Source: Saprospiraceae bacterium
GTDB taxonomy: Bacteria > Bacteroidota > Bacteroidia > Chitinophagales > Saprospiraceae
DNA length: 54,453 bases
Assembly: GCA_016714765.1 (NCBI GenBank)
Contig: JADKCF010000022.1
Span: 1 to 54,453, forward strand
Direction of reading: 5' to 3'
Below are positions 10,501-17,636 of the stretch, one piece after another. The stretch's first letter is position 1. Every line of letters begins with the position of its first letter. Both the position numbers and the translations under genes were made by a program. The notes under the pieces were generated by a model. It was not told the DNA's origin, ran no database searches, and worked only from the letters and a program-made list of their open reading frames with translations.

Positions 10501-10911
10501 ATATTGCACATTGGGGATGGTATTTATAACAGGTCCGGTGATATCTGTAGTGAAAAATGACGCAGTGGTAGGGGTGCTCTGGTTTCCAGATGGATCCACA
10601 GCAATAAAAGTTACGTCTACTTTTTGTTTATTGCCACAAAGTACATCAAGTGAGTTATTGAAAATCGTAATAGCCTGCTGTAAGGTGATACTTGCCTGAA
10701 AAGTGACATTACCTGAATTGTCTGTTGCTGCAGCGCCTCCTGATAAGTTATACCAGCTGGTGAGTTTATCAATGATCAGTGTAGTCTGTCCGCACTCAAA
10801 AGATGTATCTCTTGCAAGCGATGTCAGGACAGGAGCAGTGGTATCCTGGGCTTTTGTAGCCAGCGTAAAGAAAAATGAACATATAAAAATACCAATTCTT
10901 ATGTTTTGCAT
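4588..10911 (-). CDS. Giant secreted HYR/Ig-like protein with T9SS type B sorting domain
   Basis: This is a predicted surface protein of about 2,107 residues, intact in one frame. I place the start at 10911 because MQNIRIGIFICSFFF...TKAQ is a clean signal peptide; an upstream ATG at 10977 would put 22 polar residues before it. The N-terminal half has repeated HYR-like domains (for example CNHYNYTITRTWTVSDACGN and DTTAPVLTS), typical of extracellular adhesins. The second half has many Ig/PKD-like modules of about 90 residues with motifs such as GTYVLTVKG, GDYLLIVRNG and GTYKLTVSANGC. The last ~90 residues are a type B (CHU_C-type) CTD: APNIITPNEDGINDYF, VVIFNEWGTSVYE, LPAGTYFYILD. Type B cargo is known to need PorP/SprF partners, and exactly such a gene follows with an ATGA overlap. 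Confidence 0.92.
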   Translation of the reverse strand: MQNIRIGIFICSFFFTLATKAQDTTAPVLTSLARDTSFECGQTTLIIDKLTSWYNLSGGAAATDNSGNVTFQASITLQQAITIFNNSLDVLCGNKQKVDVTFIAVDPSGNQSTPTTASFFTTDITGPVINTIPNVQYRCIAGIRDTLTKWIQNKGGYTASDLCSNSVQWTTFQYAISSGSVVLISGGGNIASGPYPAIPDSICNWVMNINFFVKDECGNQTITPGTTTFTVVDDVAPVFINPPADITVDCDKIPSPPIISAIDYCDRSVSPTLTTVSTQASDPEVCNHYNYTITRTWTVSDACGNSSAFQQRVTVRDIAVPSVTAAPEVSVSCDIFRSKPDSIYISYMDNCSEVQVTFSDTVVSQGCVTMVTRTYRLSDACGNQTAYVQKLKILENAKPTIIVPAKNQEYACNGQDNLNALLGIWVQSMGGSSASPACGPVKSFAAVRGSYVAGDTSTYPGLLPVNLPAQSCPSTIAGFLRHIQVDFVYYDSCGNYAVTTGVFGVVDKESPEVSLCSVPLSYITDGDGCTSTVSIPVPTGSDNCTETESPVTKKIIAPVISSSPPGPESVVDPLLLNIGPFNPATANPVNNGQLVLKLNNLDIDDITEYFNIFDEDGNQIGITPLGSGQCSGIEFTLSMDQSKIRNWIQDGFISLNFVPNVIPGNPVLSINNLCSGSTIEASITFEIDILNTIRKSYTVNGGSVNYLSTEEKLMLDLSAGEHLVTFYLEDCAANKSECKVAVTVKDDTSPQINCPVGITSVLAKGQCTDTISLPVNFMVNENCRGSRVFEKTSPTSAEAAAIAFSFKESTGLYEAKNKQLVFNDVFPIKHLDLPVKLSIDFFGDNNMTGEYFDILGPGGFPIGTTALTQGTDCGLTTSMFEIPALLFNSWISAGQVTFVAVPKNGGDGINPCVPLTGNQSVDNVSYLRATLSYTDATFSLNCTGATTISTLPIPPGAVNFPLVLNGGINKVTLQTKDGSGNTGSCTFTIEVKDNEAPIAKCKNTVLTLHPSGLEPLVLDPSEINAGSTDNCSIDLLTVVPSTFDCSQANSDVSVMLIATDIQGNKDTCTTSIRVKSFEIKPTFSAGLCTNDTLKLFANIPPATIAGTYSFHWDGPGNIEFFTENPFIPNADESFNGTYVLTVKGFNNCISVGSVIVNIKPLTNPVLTANDKEICEKEDLILSTTNYTGDIDYLWYEGISPNGILMKTTSTPELILDPSLGVHFYYVIAMGPDCSSNPSPLLKVTVLINPVAMVNDLLITPCEGDNIVLGSPLTNTNFTYLWTGPGGYNEQGKNPRVITNANINNAGDYLLIVRNGDCVSDTAVTKVAIFEKPVFPTIVSADIFCEGSIFTLIATGSPNAEKYLWYKNDVLFTTTQDNSLIFPNAQSALQGTWTVRAAKGNCNSDFSPGKFVAIDNNLQIGVINSGPVCAGDSVLLQATFVPNATYHWEGPVGSIPSVYNPTIAGVPGDYSVTVTTPTGCQNNANTTVMVTSVPEITALSNDSKPCMNQMRSSIFFPSVFPNSEMYTYKWSGPNNFTSGSKTLTISNISVKDTGVYSLIIYNKGCPSNELKTVVSFSLIPPMPVISATSQFYCSGDTIKISTPQSLPGSEYLWDTPLGLIKTSTNQIVLPDVAQGNAGKYTLQIKQNDCTSPFSNTLQIEVRPRPDSPTLASNSPVCYADTLDIAAANVQAGWSYSWQGPNIFSATSPSLLIPNVTSANSGTYKLTVSANGCISRNTPSIEIVVKDKILTPEFLLSSLAWCKSTTTGAEICLNQLSLQSNTEYFIINQADQSLVAPIFGGCIEITDISKLKDGTNFLVCKARRGECYSEESLPLVFNLSAPPSLTAKAVEDDIFSCPGEVVRLMSADGPPLVSVKWTAVMPENIISDVQSIAPLLSGLQPGQNIIYLDYSSVSCKDFSRDTVIVYLEFNPVATDDNYTLLYGQKGMFNILDNDKIPDRGKITIVNQPKNGKAEVKGNLIEYIPDPRFPDDQTITYRICADFCEDLCAEAKITITFDDDIICKAPNIITPNEDGINDYFVIPCLESGRFPENKVVIFNEWGTSVYEASPYNNDWGGTYGGNPLPAGTYFYILDTGLGQIPVNGFLIVQR

Positions 10912-10974
10912 AGCAAACTTTAATCTCAGGTGATTGATTGAACAAATGTTGCCTAAAAGGGATCTGTCTGGATG

Positions 10975-10982
10975 CAAAGATA
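10975..10982 (-). promoter_or_regulatory. Candidate -7 box (TATCTTTG) for the T9SS operon
   Basis: The minus strand reads TATCTTTGCA, a perfect TAnnTTTG -7 box, 64 bases upstream of the start at 10911. It lies so that the ATG at 10977 would be upstream of the transcription start, which supports the internal start at 10911. No convincing -33 element was seen. Confidence 0.45.
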
Positions 10983-11190
10983 AGTTATAATTTTGTAGTG
11001 TGCGAAGAGTACAATTATTTTAACGTGAATTATAATCAGGTACTATATCAAGTCCCTGAATTTAATCATCATCAAAAGTGTCAGTATTAAAATTTTTTTC
11101 TAAAAACTGATTTGACAAAACACACACTTCAAATGTATACCTGCTCAGAGGGGATGCTAATCCCCAAGCTTCTGATTTAGCTTTGTTTGC

Positions 11191-11517
11191 TTATTTTTTT
11201 AAGGTCATGGAGTATTCTGCAACAGCTTTTATTTCTGACAGGGACAATATGTTTTCGAAAGGAGTCATCAAGCCTTTACCTTTTGTGACCATTGCTATTC
11301 TGGCATTGAGATCGAGTTCGGAAATTGTAAGGTCTTTCGAACCATTGGCTCCCAATTTACCGTCAGCACCATGACAAAGTTCGCAACTTTGTTTGTATAT
11401 TTTAGAGCCATCTACAGCAGGCTTGGAGGATGATACCACTTTTTCGTTTTTCTGGTCTTTGGAAGCACAGGCCAATATGGCGGATATCATAATGATGGAA
11501 ACAATAAAAGATTTCAT
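11191..11517 (-). CDS. Small c-type cytochrome lipoprotein
   Basis: This is a ~108-residue single-heme cytochrome c. The start at 11517 gives a lipoprotein signal (MKSFIVSIIMISAILAC, lipobox ILAC), so the protein is likely tethered in the periplasm. The heme-binding motif CELCH lies at about residues 41-45 of the mature reading. A distal Met in GLMTPFENILS is the expected axial ligand, and the last helix ALSEIKAVAEY-like segment ends the fold. It probably shuttles electrons, but the partner is unknown. It stands alone on the minus strand. An upstream ATG (11559) would add residues before the signal peptide and is less likely. Confidence 0.88.
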   Translation of the reverse strand: MKSFIVSIIMISAILACASKDQKNEKVVSSSKPAVDGSKIYKQSCELCHGADGKLGANGSKDLTISELDLNARIAMVTKGKGLMTPFENILSLSEIKAVAEYSMTLKK

Positions 11518-11556
11518 AAATAATGTATGTATTGATGTGTTGATAAAAAATATGAG

Positions 11557-11564
11557 CAAATCTA
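11557..11564 (-). promoter_or_regulatory. Candidate -7 box (TAGATTTG) for the cytochrome c gene
   Basis: The minus strand reads TAGATTTG, matching TAnnTTTG, 40 bases upstream of the start at 11517. No clear -33 partner. Confidence 0.35.
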
Positions 11565-11625
11565 TTGTTTCTTTACGGTTTTAGGTGAGATAGCTTCCAA
11601 AATTTTTTAAAATTACTCCAAATTA

Positions 11626-11655
11626 AAAAGCCATGAATGAGTTTTCATGGCTTTT
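11626..11655 (-). terminator. Rho-independent terminator of the ECF sigma operon
   Basis: A perfect 12-bp inverted repeat, AAAAGCCATGAA / TTCATGGCTTTT, with a 6-base loop and a T-rich tail on the minus strand. It lies about 50 bases past the end of the last gene of the sigma operon. Confidence 0.8.
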
Positions 11656-11706
11656 AGATGTATTTGGGGATAATCTGTGTATTACTTGCCGGATTTTATC
11701 TCCTTT

Positions 11707-12138
11707 TTACGGTCTCTGATATGAGAAATGACTTTTCTTTAAATCTCTCTCTACTCTAAACAATTTTGCAATTTTACGGGAGCTGATGGCAGATTTGAGT
11801 TTTTGGATGTATTTTTTCTGTATTTCTATCTCTTTGGTCCTATTTTCCAGAATAGCATACATCATATCTTCGGCTTCTTTGTCTGTAATAGGGTCATTCG
11901 TTTTTAACTCAATAGACGATCTGACTTTTTCTAGTTCAGACTGATAAGTGTTGTAAATGGGCCAGAATTTTTGAGACTCGTCCTCTGTCAGGTCGAGTTG
12001 TTGTGTGATGTAAGCCGCCCGCTGAGCTTTAACTTTGTCCTTGATATGTCCTCTCTTTTCGCCTTGCTGGCCGAATACCCAAGAGGTAGTGACAAAAATC
12101 AGCATGATTAATGTTAAAAAGTTTTTTTGATGTTTCAT
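11707..12138 (-). CDS. Periplasmic helical protein, 'sensor of ECF-type sigma factor' type
   Basis: The 143-residue protein has a signal peptide (MKHQKNFLTLIMLIFVTTSWVFGQ) and a fully helical, charged mature part with LDLTEDESQKFWPIYNTY, the opening seen in Bacteroidota proteins placed after ECF sigma / anti-sigma pairs. These look like Spy/CpxP-type helical proteins and are commonly annotated as sensors of the sigma factor; the mechanism is not proven. It is the third gene of the operon, 19 bases after the membrane anti-sigma-like gene, and is followed by a strong terminator. Its likely role is to report envelope state to the anti-sigma protein. Confidence 0.8.
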   Translation of the reverse strand: MKHQKNFLTLIMLIFVTTSWVFGQQGEKRGHIKDKVKAQRAAYITQQLDLTEDESQKFWPIYNTYQSELEKVRSSIELKTNDPITDKEAEDMMYAILENRTKEIEIQKKYIQKLKSAISSRKIAKLFRVERDLKKSHFSYQRP

Positions 12139-12157
12139 TTTTTATTGTTTATCAGTT

Positions 12158-12709
12158 TTAAAAATTTATTTCGGATTCGGGAAGTATTTCTTCTTTTTCG
12201 AGATCATTTTCAGACATATCATAAGTCACCCATTGTACATCACTTTCTTCCACAAGTTGTTGCTCTGTCAACATATTTATATCAAACTCATCGATATGGT
12301 CTGTCATGTATTGCAGGTATTCATCTTGGGTAGGGACTGATGTTGTATCAGGGAGTGCTGATGGACTTTGATACATCTTAAACACAATCATTACAGCACT
12401 AATCAAAATCATAGAGGCAGCTATAGCATACATTTTCCAGTTACGCATGGTATACACTGGTTTTTCAGAAACACGGGCACTATCGTGTGACATGATTTTT
12501 GTCTCCAGTTTTTCGAAGTAGCCTGCAGGTACCTGAGCTAGTGGGGTATCGTGCCCGGCCAAGGCAATTTGGCTTAGTATTCGCTTCTCTACCTCATCAA
12601 AATAATCATCAGGTGGTGGTGATATCGGATTGGTTTTGGCGATAGTTGCCAGTAAAGGACCTATTTCCTCGAGCTCCAGCCTTACATCCAAAGGGTTTTT
12701 TTGATTCAT
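12158..12709 (-). CDS. Single-pass membrane protein, probable anti-sigma factor
   Basis: The 183-residue protein has a cytoplasmic N-terminal part of about 90 residues, one membrane helix (MYAIAASMILISAVMIVF, about residues 98-115), and an acidic periplasmic tail. Two related short motifs, PPDDYFDEVEKRIL and VPAGYFEKLETKIM, occur in the N-terminal part and may form the sigma-binding region. No zinc-binding HxxxCxxC motif was seen, so it is not a ZAS-type anti-sigma. The role is inferred from its position: it overlaps the sigma gene by ATGA and is followed by the periplasmic sensor gene. Confidence 0.78.
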   Translation of the reverse strand: MNQKNPLDVRLELEEIGPLLATIAKTNPISPPPDDYFDEVEKRILSQIALAGHDTPLAQVPAGYFEKLETKIMSHDSARVSEKPVYTMRNWKMYAIAASMILISAVMIVFKMYQSPSALPDTTSVPTQDEYLQYMTDHIDEFDINMLTEQQLVEESDVQWVTYDMSENDLEKEEILPESEINF

Positions 12710-13248
12710 TTTTCCTGGGTTAAATGTTCTTCTATTTTTTTTACTGCATGATGGTAAGAAGCTTTTAGTGCTCCTACTGATGTATTCGTTATGTCTGCTA
12801 TATCCTGGTACGACATCTCATCATAATATCGCAGATTAAAGACAAGTTTTTGTTTTTCTGGGAGTATTTGAATAGCTTCAGACAATTTTGTAAGTATCCA
12901 ATCACCTTCTACATCTGTACTGCTACGAAGAGAGTAAACCACTGCCTGGTCTAACTCTTCAGTTTGCTTTTTCTTTTTTGCCTCTATCAGATTCAAACTT
13001 TCATTGGTTGCTATCCTGTATATCCATGTGAACAATGCTGATTGTTTTTGGAAGGTATCCGCATTTCTGAATACTTTGACAAAGGTGTTTTGGAGGACAT
13101 CATCCGCATCTTCGTGGTCGCCAACCAATCTTCTGATGTGCCAGTATAACTTTTCCTTGTATTTGCCCACAAGACACCTGAAGCCTTCATTTCTGGTTTC
13201 AGTATGAAGGATCATTTCAAGGATAATGTCATCTTCCGGATATTTCAT
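12706..13248 (-). CDS. ECF-type RNA polymerase sigma factor
   Basis: This 180-residue protein has the two-domain layout of extracytoplasmic-function sigma factors. Region 2 includes DADDVLQNTFVKVFRN and the FTWIYRIATNESLN stretch (about residues 48-95). Region 4 has the helix-turn-helix LRYYDEMSYQDIADITN...VGALKASYHHAVKK (about residues 130-172). It directs transcription of an envelope-related regulon and is probably held in check by the membrane protein encoded next, whose start overlaps its stop. It heads a three-gene operon that ends at the 11626-11655 terminator. Confidence 0.94.
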   Translation of the reverse strand: MKYPEDDIILEMILHTETRNEGFRCLVGKYKEKLYWHIRRLVGDHEDADDVLQNTFVKVFRNADTFQKQSALFTWIYRIATNESLNLIEAKKKKQTEELDQAVVYSLRSSTDVEGDWILTKLSEAIQILPEKQKLVFNLRYYDEMSYQDIADITNTSVGALKASYHHAVKKIEEHLTQEK

Positions 13249-13468
13249 AAGTCATCTGATTGATATTATAGACCGATCACAAGTCGAAAAGTTTAATCTG
13301 TTTGCTTAAAATATATAGTAAGTAGAAAAAATGGACAACATCGCAAGGCTTTATTTCGGCTTTACATCAGGGTTTTATAAAATTTATTCTATATTCTATA
13401 ATGGGAGGTTTATAGAGCCAATTTGTGATGATTTTTTTAGATATCACACACTAAAAGTCTTTTTTGTA

Positions 13469-13476
13469 TATCTTTG
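13469..13476 (+). promoter_or_regulatory. Candidate -7 box (TATCTTTG) for the haloperoxidase-like gene
   Basis: TATCTTTGCC matches TAnnTTTG and lies 20 bases before the ATG at 13496, giving a short leader. It supports 13496 over the upstream start at 13331. A -33 element is not evident. Confidence 0.45.
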
Positions 13477-13495
13477 CCTGAGTAAATTCATTCAA

Positions 13496-14812
13496 ATGTT
13501 TCGATTATTAGTTGCCACTTCTATGCTGGTGGCATTTATGTCCTGTAAAAAAGACAATAAAGAGTATTACAAACAAACAGCCGATCCTGCTATTTATCAT
13601 CAGTCTGTAAAGGCACTCACAGATGTGATCGTCCATGATATATTTTCGCCACCGGTGGCGAGCAGAATATATGCTTATGCGACCGTTGGGGGTTATGAAG
13701 CGATCAGGTGGAAAGATACTTCTTATCAATCTCTCGCAGGAAAGATTAGTCATTTACCCCCCTTGCCTGTGCCGGATCCGACATTGGAATACAGTTTCGA
13801 AATGGCATCTACCATAACCATGCTCAAAATTGGTAAAAACCTTATATTTTCGGAGGATTCTATCAGCAAGCAGATAGATCGGGTCATAGCTCTTTACAAA
13901 AAGACTGGAATGCCTCAGGATGTATTCGACAGGACTATGGCCTATACTGATTCTTTGACGGCGCACATCATGCGGTGGTCATCCAAAGATAACTACAAAC
14001 AGACGAGATCATTCCCAAAATACAGTATACTCAAGGACCCTGCTACATGGAAGCCGACCCCTCCAGGATATATGGATGGTGTGGAACCTTCATGGAATAA
14101 AATCAGGCCTTTTGTTATGGATTCTGCCTCTCAGTTTAAGCCTGTCCCCCCTACACCTTATAATATGAAGGACAAAAACAGTTTGTATTATAAAGAAGCT
14201 TATCACGTCTATGATATCTCAAAAAAATTGTCAGACGAACAAAAAGCAATAGCCAATTTCTGGGATTGTAACCCATATAAGCTGAATGTAACAGGGCATG
14301 TGATGCATGCTACCAAGAAGATATCTCCTGGAGGTCACTGGATTAATATTCTTGGACTATCGTGCATCAAATCCAATGCGGATTTTGCTAAATCAGCAAA
14401 AATCTATGCTTATGTGTCTCTTGGACTGGCCGATGCCTTTATCAGTTGCTGGGATGAAAAGTACAGAAGCAATGCCACCCGCCCCGAATCTGTCATTAAT
14501 GAATTTATTGATCCTGAATGGCTGCCATTGTTGCAGACACCGCCATTTCCTGAGTATACCAGCGGACATAGTGTAGCTTCAGGAGCCACGGCCTACATAC
14601 TTACGCAAACACTAGGGGACAATTTTTCATTTACGGATAACACAGAAACAGAGTTTGGACTGGAATCCCGGTCGTTTACATCGTTTAATCAGGCAGCACA
14701 GGAAGCTTCTATTTCGAGACTTTATGGAGGTATACATTTTATGCCCGCTATTACCAACGGCATGGATCAGGGCAAGAATGTAGGCGAGTATCTTATCAAT
14801 AAGTTGAAATAA
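13496..14812 (+). CDS. Vanadium-dependent haloperoxidase / PAP2-like phosphatase lipoprotein
   Basis: This ~438-residue protein belongs to the vanadium haloperoxidase / acid phosphatase superfamily. The start at 13496 gives a lipoprotein signal (MFRLLVATSMLVAFMSC), so it is likely membrane-anchored outside the cytoplasm. The vanadate/phosphate-binding triad is present in the C-terminal half: KYRSNATRP (Lys and Arg), EYTSGHSVASG (the SGH acid/base motif) and SRLYGGIHFMP (Arg and His). Whether it is a true haloperoxidase or a phosphatase cannot be told from these motifs. The gene is monocistronic and ends 7 bases from the convergent glycosyltransferase gene. Confidence 0.88.
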   Translation: MFRLLVATSMLVAFMSCKKDNKEYYKQTADPAIYHQSVKALTDVIVHDIFSPPVASRIYAYATVGGYEAIRWKDTSYQSLAGKISHLPPLPVPDPTLEYSFEMASTITMLKIGKNLIFSEDSISKQIDRVIALYKKTGMPQDVFDRTMAYTDSLTAHIMRWSSKDNYKQTRSFPKYSILKDPATWKPTPPGYMDGVEPSWNKIRPFVMDSASQFKPVPPTPYNMKDKNSLYYKEAYHVYDISKKLSDEQKAIANFWDCNPYKLNVTGHVMHATKKISPGGHWINILGLSCIKSNADFAKSAKIYAYVSLGLADAFISCWDEKYRSNATRPESVINEFIDPEWLPLLQTPPFPEYTSGHSVASGATAYILTQTLGDNFSFTDNTETEFGLESRSFTSFNQAAQEASISRLYGGIHFMPAITNGMDQGKNVGEYLINKLK

Positions 14813-14819
14813 AAGATAT

Positions 14820-15911
14820 TTACCATGATCGGCGTCTGGCAAATAAGCTGTAAACAGGCAATACCAGATAATACAATGTCATACATATGTCCAACAACGG
14901 AAATTTCAATACGAGATGACAACCATCCAATTTTCTAAAAATTTTGTGGTGAAGAGTCATTTGGACGATCCATTTGGCAGCTAAAAAGCTAAGCACTACC
15001 GATAAGGATAGAAGTCCTGTAAACCATCCTCCGGCTAATAGGAGAAAAAAACCTGTCTGGGCCATTGCAAACAGACCCAAAAGCATCTGATGGATAGGTT
15101 GATATCGGACTGAAGTCGAAATATGTCGCTTCTTTTGATTTAAGAAAGACCTCAATGAAAGCGGTGCATCAGAATAGACAAAACTCTCTCTACAAATCTG
15201 AACAGCTGTATTGGTGGAAGTCGCAGCTGCCATTATCAGCAGGTCATCATCACCAGAAGCAATATTATCGTGGGAGGAAAATCCATCAACACGATCAAAC
15301 AATGATTTTCTGTACATAAGATTGCGTCCTACCCCCATATAGGGTATGCCTGTCCTGGCATATGTCACATATTGCATAGCCGTCAGAATGGTTTCATATT
15401 TGGCAAAATCATTCATCCACCCATTTTGTCTTGTCAAGGGACCATAGCCAAGGACAATTTCAGTTTTACTTACCATGCATGTTGTCATCCATGCAATCCA
15501 TCTATCACTTGCCGGACTGCAATCTGCATCTGTAAACAACAAGATATCGTAAGAGGACATCGCAATAGCCTCACTCAATGCTGCTTTTTTTCCTGGTTTA
15601 TCCTGTTTTGCGTCCATTAATCTGAGTCTCTGGTCCGCTAATTTTTTAAGCAAATCGGGACCTTGGTCAGTACTGAAATCATTGATAGCGATGACTTCGA
15701 AATTTGGATAATCCTGTCTAAGAATATTCTCGATGGTCTTAAGGATATGGCCTTCGGCATTTTTATAACATACGATGACACTGACCTCTTGTGTAAGATT
15801 TTCTGGAGAATATATAGGAGGCTGTGTTTTGCTGAAAGCCACAAAAAACCATACCCAATAAGCTGAGACTATCAAAAAACAAATACCCACACCGAAGATG
15901 ACTATGCCCAT
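14820..15911 (-). CDS. Membrane-anchored family 2 glycosyltransferase
   Basis: The 363-residue protein has an N-terminal membrane helix (about residues 3-27), a GT-A domain and three or so C-terminal membrane segments (about residues 270-355). GT2 motifs are visible: VSVIVCYKNAEG at the start of the fold, FEVIAINDFSTD, the metal-binding LLFTDADCSP (DxD), SGDDDLL (the catalytic acid region) and QKKRHIS in place of QxxRW. It likely polymerises or adds sugars at the inner face of the cytoplasmic membrane, for example to a surface glycan or glycolipid. The substrate cannot be inferred. It converges on the haloperoxidase-like gene. Confidence 0.9.
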   Translation of the reverse strand: MGIVIFGVGICFLIVSAYWVWFFVAFSKTQPPIYSPENLTQEVSVIVCYKNAEGHILKTIENILRQDYPNFEVIAINDFSTDQGPDLLKKLADQRLRLMDAKQDKPGKKAALSEAIAMSSYDILLFTDADCSPASDRWIAWMTTCMVSKTEIVLGYGPLTRQNGWMNDFAKYETILTAMQYVTYARTGIPYMGVGRNLMYRKSLFDRVDGFSSHDNIASGDDDLLIMAAATSTNTAVQICRESFVYSDAPLSLRSFLNQKKRHISTSVRYQPIHQMLLGLFAMAQTGFFLLLAGGWFTGLLSLSVVLSFLAAKWIVQMTLHHKIFRKLDGCHLVLKFPLLDICMTLYYLVLPVYSLFARRRSW

Positions 15912-15950
15912 AGAGCAAAGGTAGTAAAAAGCTGTATCACATAGTAAAGA

Positions 15951-17636
15951 TTAATAACCGGCAGCCTGACCATCTTTGCGACTTTCGGATGCACCCAAGT
16001 AAACTTTATTGTTTTCATCCCGCATGATGGCCTGGTACCCACCATATCCACCAATATTGTAGCTGATATGATGCCCCTTCATCACTAGTCGGCGAATGAC
16101 TTCATAGTCGAAGCCTGACTCGAGATAGAGCTCTCCGCCCGAAGTCATCTTTTCTCCAGTCGGTTCAGAACTGCCCTCGTGCTGGATTCTGGGGGCATCA
16201 CCGGCTTCTTGCAGATTCATGCCGAAATCAATGAGATTCACCACAACCTGCACATGGCCCTGTGGCTGCATAGCCCCGCCCATCACACCAAAACTAACCC
16301 ATGGTTTACCATCTTTAGTGATAAAACATGGAATGATAGTATGGAAAGGTCTTTTACCGGGAGCATAAGTGTTATTGTGGCCGGGATCCAGCATAAACAT
16401 CTCCCCTCTGTCCTGTAGTACAAAGCCAAGACCTGCAGGAGTCATACCTGATCCCATACCTCTGTAATTGCTTTGTATCAGAGATACCATATTGCCTTCC
16501 GTATCTGCTACTGTAAGGTATATGGTTTCTGGTGCTTTGAGCTCACCTGGGTCATAACTTTTGGACGCTCTCTCTGGATGAATGAGTTTATTTCGTTCTC
16601 TGGCATATTCTTTGGAAATAAGTGTAGATACAGGAATACGGGCAAATGCCATGTCAGCATAGTATTTTGCTCTATCTTCAAATACCACTTTTTTTGCTTC
16701 TGTAAAAAGATGAATGTATTCCGCAGAACCAAAGCCCATCTTTTTTATATCATGGAGCTCCAATATATTTAGCATCTGAAGAGCTGCGATACCTTGGCCA
16801 TTGGGAGGTAGCTCCCATACGTCATAACCACGATAATTGGTCGAGACAGGGTCTATCCATTCACTGGTGTGTGTAGCCAGATCTTCATAAGATAAAAATC
16901 CTCCCTGCTTTTTCATATAACCTGATATAGACTGAGCTATGTCACCTTTGTAGAAAGCATCTCTGCCTCCTGTTGCAATTTTTCGGTAAGTTGCAGCCAG
17001 TTTTGGATTTCTAAAAATCTCTCCTTTTGCGGGCGTTTTACCTGTAGGCATATAAACCTCCGAAAAGCCTTCATATTTGGATAAGTTCCGTGCTGCAGCA
17101 GCAAGATAAAAAGAAATAAGTTCGGTGACAGGAAATCCGTTTTCAGCATAAGTAATGGCTGGTTGCAATATCTCTGCGAAAGGTAACCGTCCGAATTTTT
17201 TATGCAGCTGGTCCCAACCATCCACAGCGCCCGGCACAGAAACAGGAAGTGGCCCGTACGGAGGTATACGGGTGATGCCTTTTTGTATAAGTATTTCTCT
17301 GGTCAGACTTCGGGGGGACCTTCCACTGGCGTTGAGACCATGAAGTTTGTTGGTTTTAGCATCCCATACTATGGCAAACAAATCTCCTCCGATACCACAT
17401 CCTGTTGGTTCCATCAGACCAAGACATGCATTGGCTGCTATGGCGGCATCAACGGCCGATCCGCCTTTTTTCAGAATATCCAAAGCAACCTGTGTTGCCA
17501 GAGGATGTGATGTCGCCGCCATACCATGCTGGCTGATGACTTCAGACCTTGTTGCAAAAGGTTTACCTGTAACACGATCCTGAGATTGGGTAAGGAACGG
17601 AAGGAGAAGTATGAGTAAAATGTTGACTCGGATCAT
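15951..17636 (-). CDS. ggt: Gamma-glutamyltransferase family protein (Ntn hydrolase)
   Basis: The 561-residue protein has a signal peptide (MIRVNILLILLLPFLTQSQ) and a gamma-glutamyltransferase fold. Family motifs are ATSHPLATQVALDILKKGGSAVDAAIAANA, TGCGIGGDLFA and, at the start of the small subunit, PETIYLTVADTEGN; Thr371 aligns with the self-processing nucleophile, and GSGM follows. The TIYL form replaces the TTH of classical GGT and resembles the YwrD-like branch, so the substrate could be gamma-glutamyl compounds or related amides. It acts in the periplasm or outside, probably in glutathione or peptide turnover. Its ATG overlaps the stop of the upstream DUF4153 gene (ATGA), so the two are coupled. 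Confidence 0.92.
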   Translation of the reverse strand: MIRVNILLILLLPFLTQSQDRVTGKPFATRSEVISQHGMAATSHPLATQVALDILKKGGSAVDAAIAANACLGLMEPTGCGIGGDLFAIVWDAKTNKLHGLNASGRSPRSLTREILIQKGITRIPPYGPLPVSVPGAVDGWDQLHKKFGRLPFAEILQPAITYAENGFPVTELISFYLAAAARNLSKYEGFSEVYMPTGKTPAKGEIFRNPKLAATYRKIATGGRDAFYKGDIAQSISGYMKKQGGFLSYEDLATHTSEWIDPVSTNYRGYDVWELPPNGQGIAALQMLNILELHDIKKMGFGSAEYIHLFTEAKKVVFEDRAKYYADMAFARIPVSTLISKEYARERNKLIHPERASKSYDPGELKAPETIYLTVADTEGNMVSLIQSNYRGMGSGMTPAGLGFVLQDRGEMFMLDPGHNNTYAPGKRPFHTIIPCFITKDGKPWVSFGVMGGAMQPQGHVQVVVNLIDFGMNLQEAGDAPRIQHEGSSEPTGEKMTSGGELYLESGFDYEVIRRLVMKGHHISYNIGGYGGYQAIMRDENNKVYLGASESRKDGQAAGY

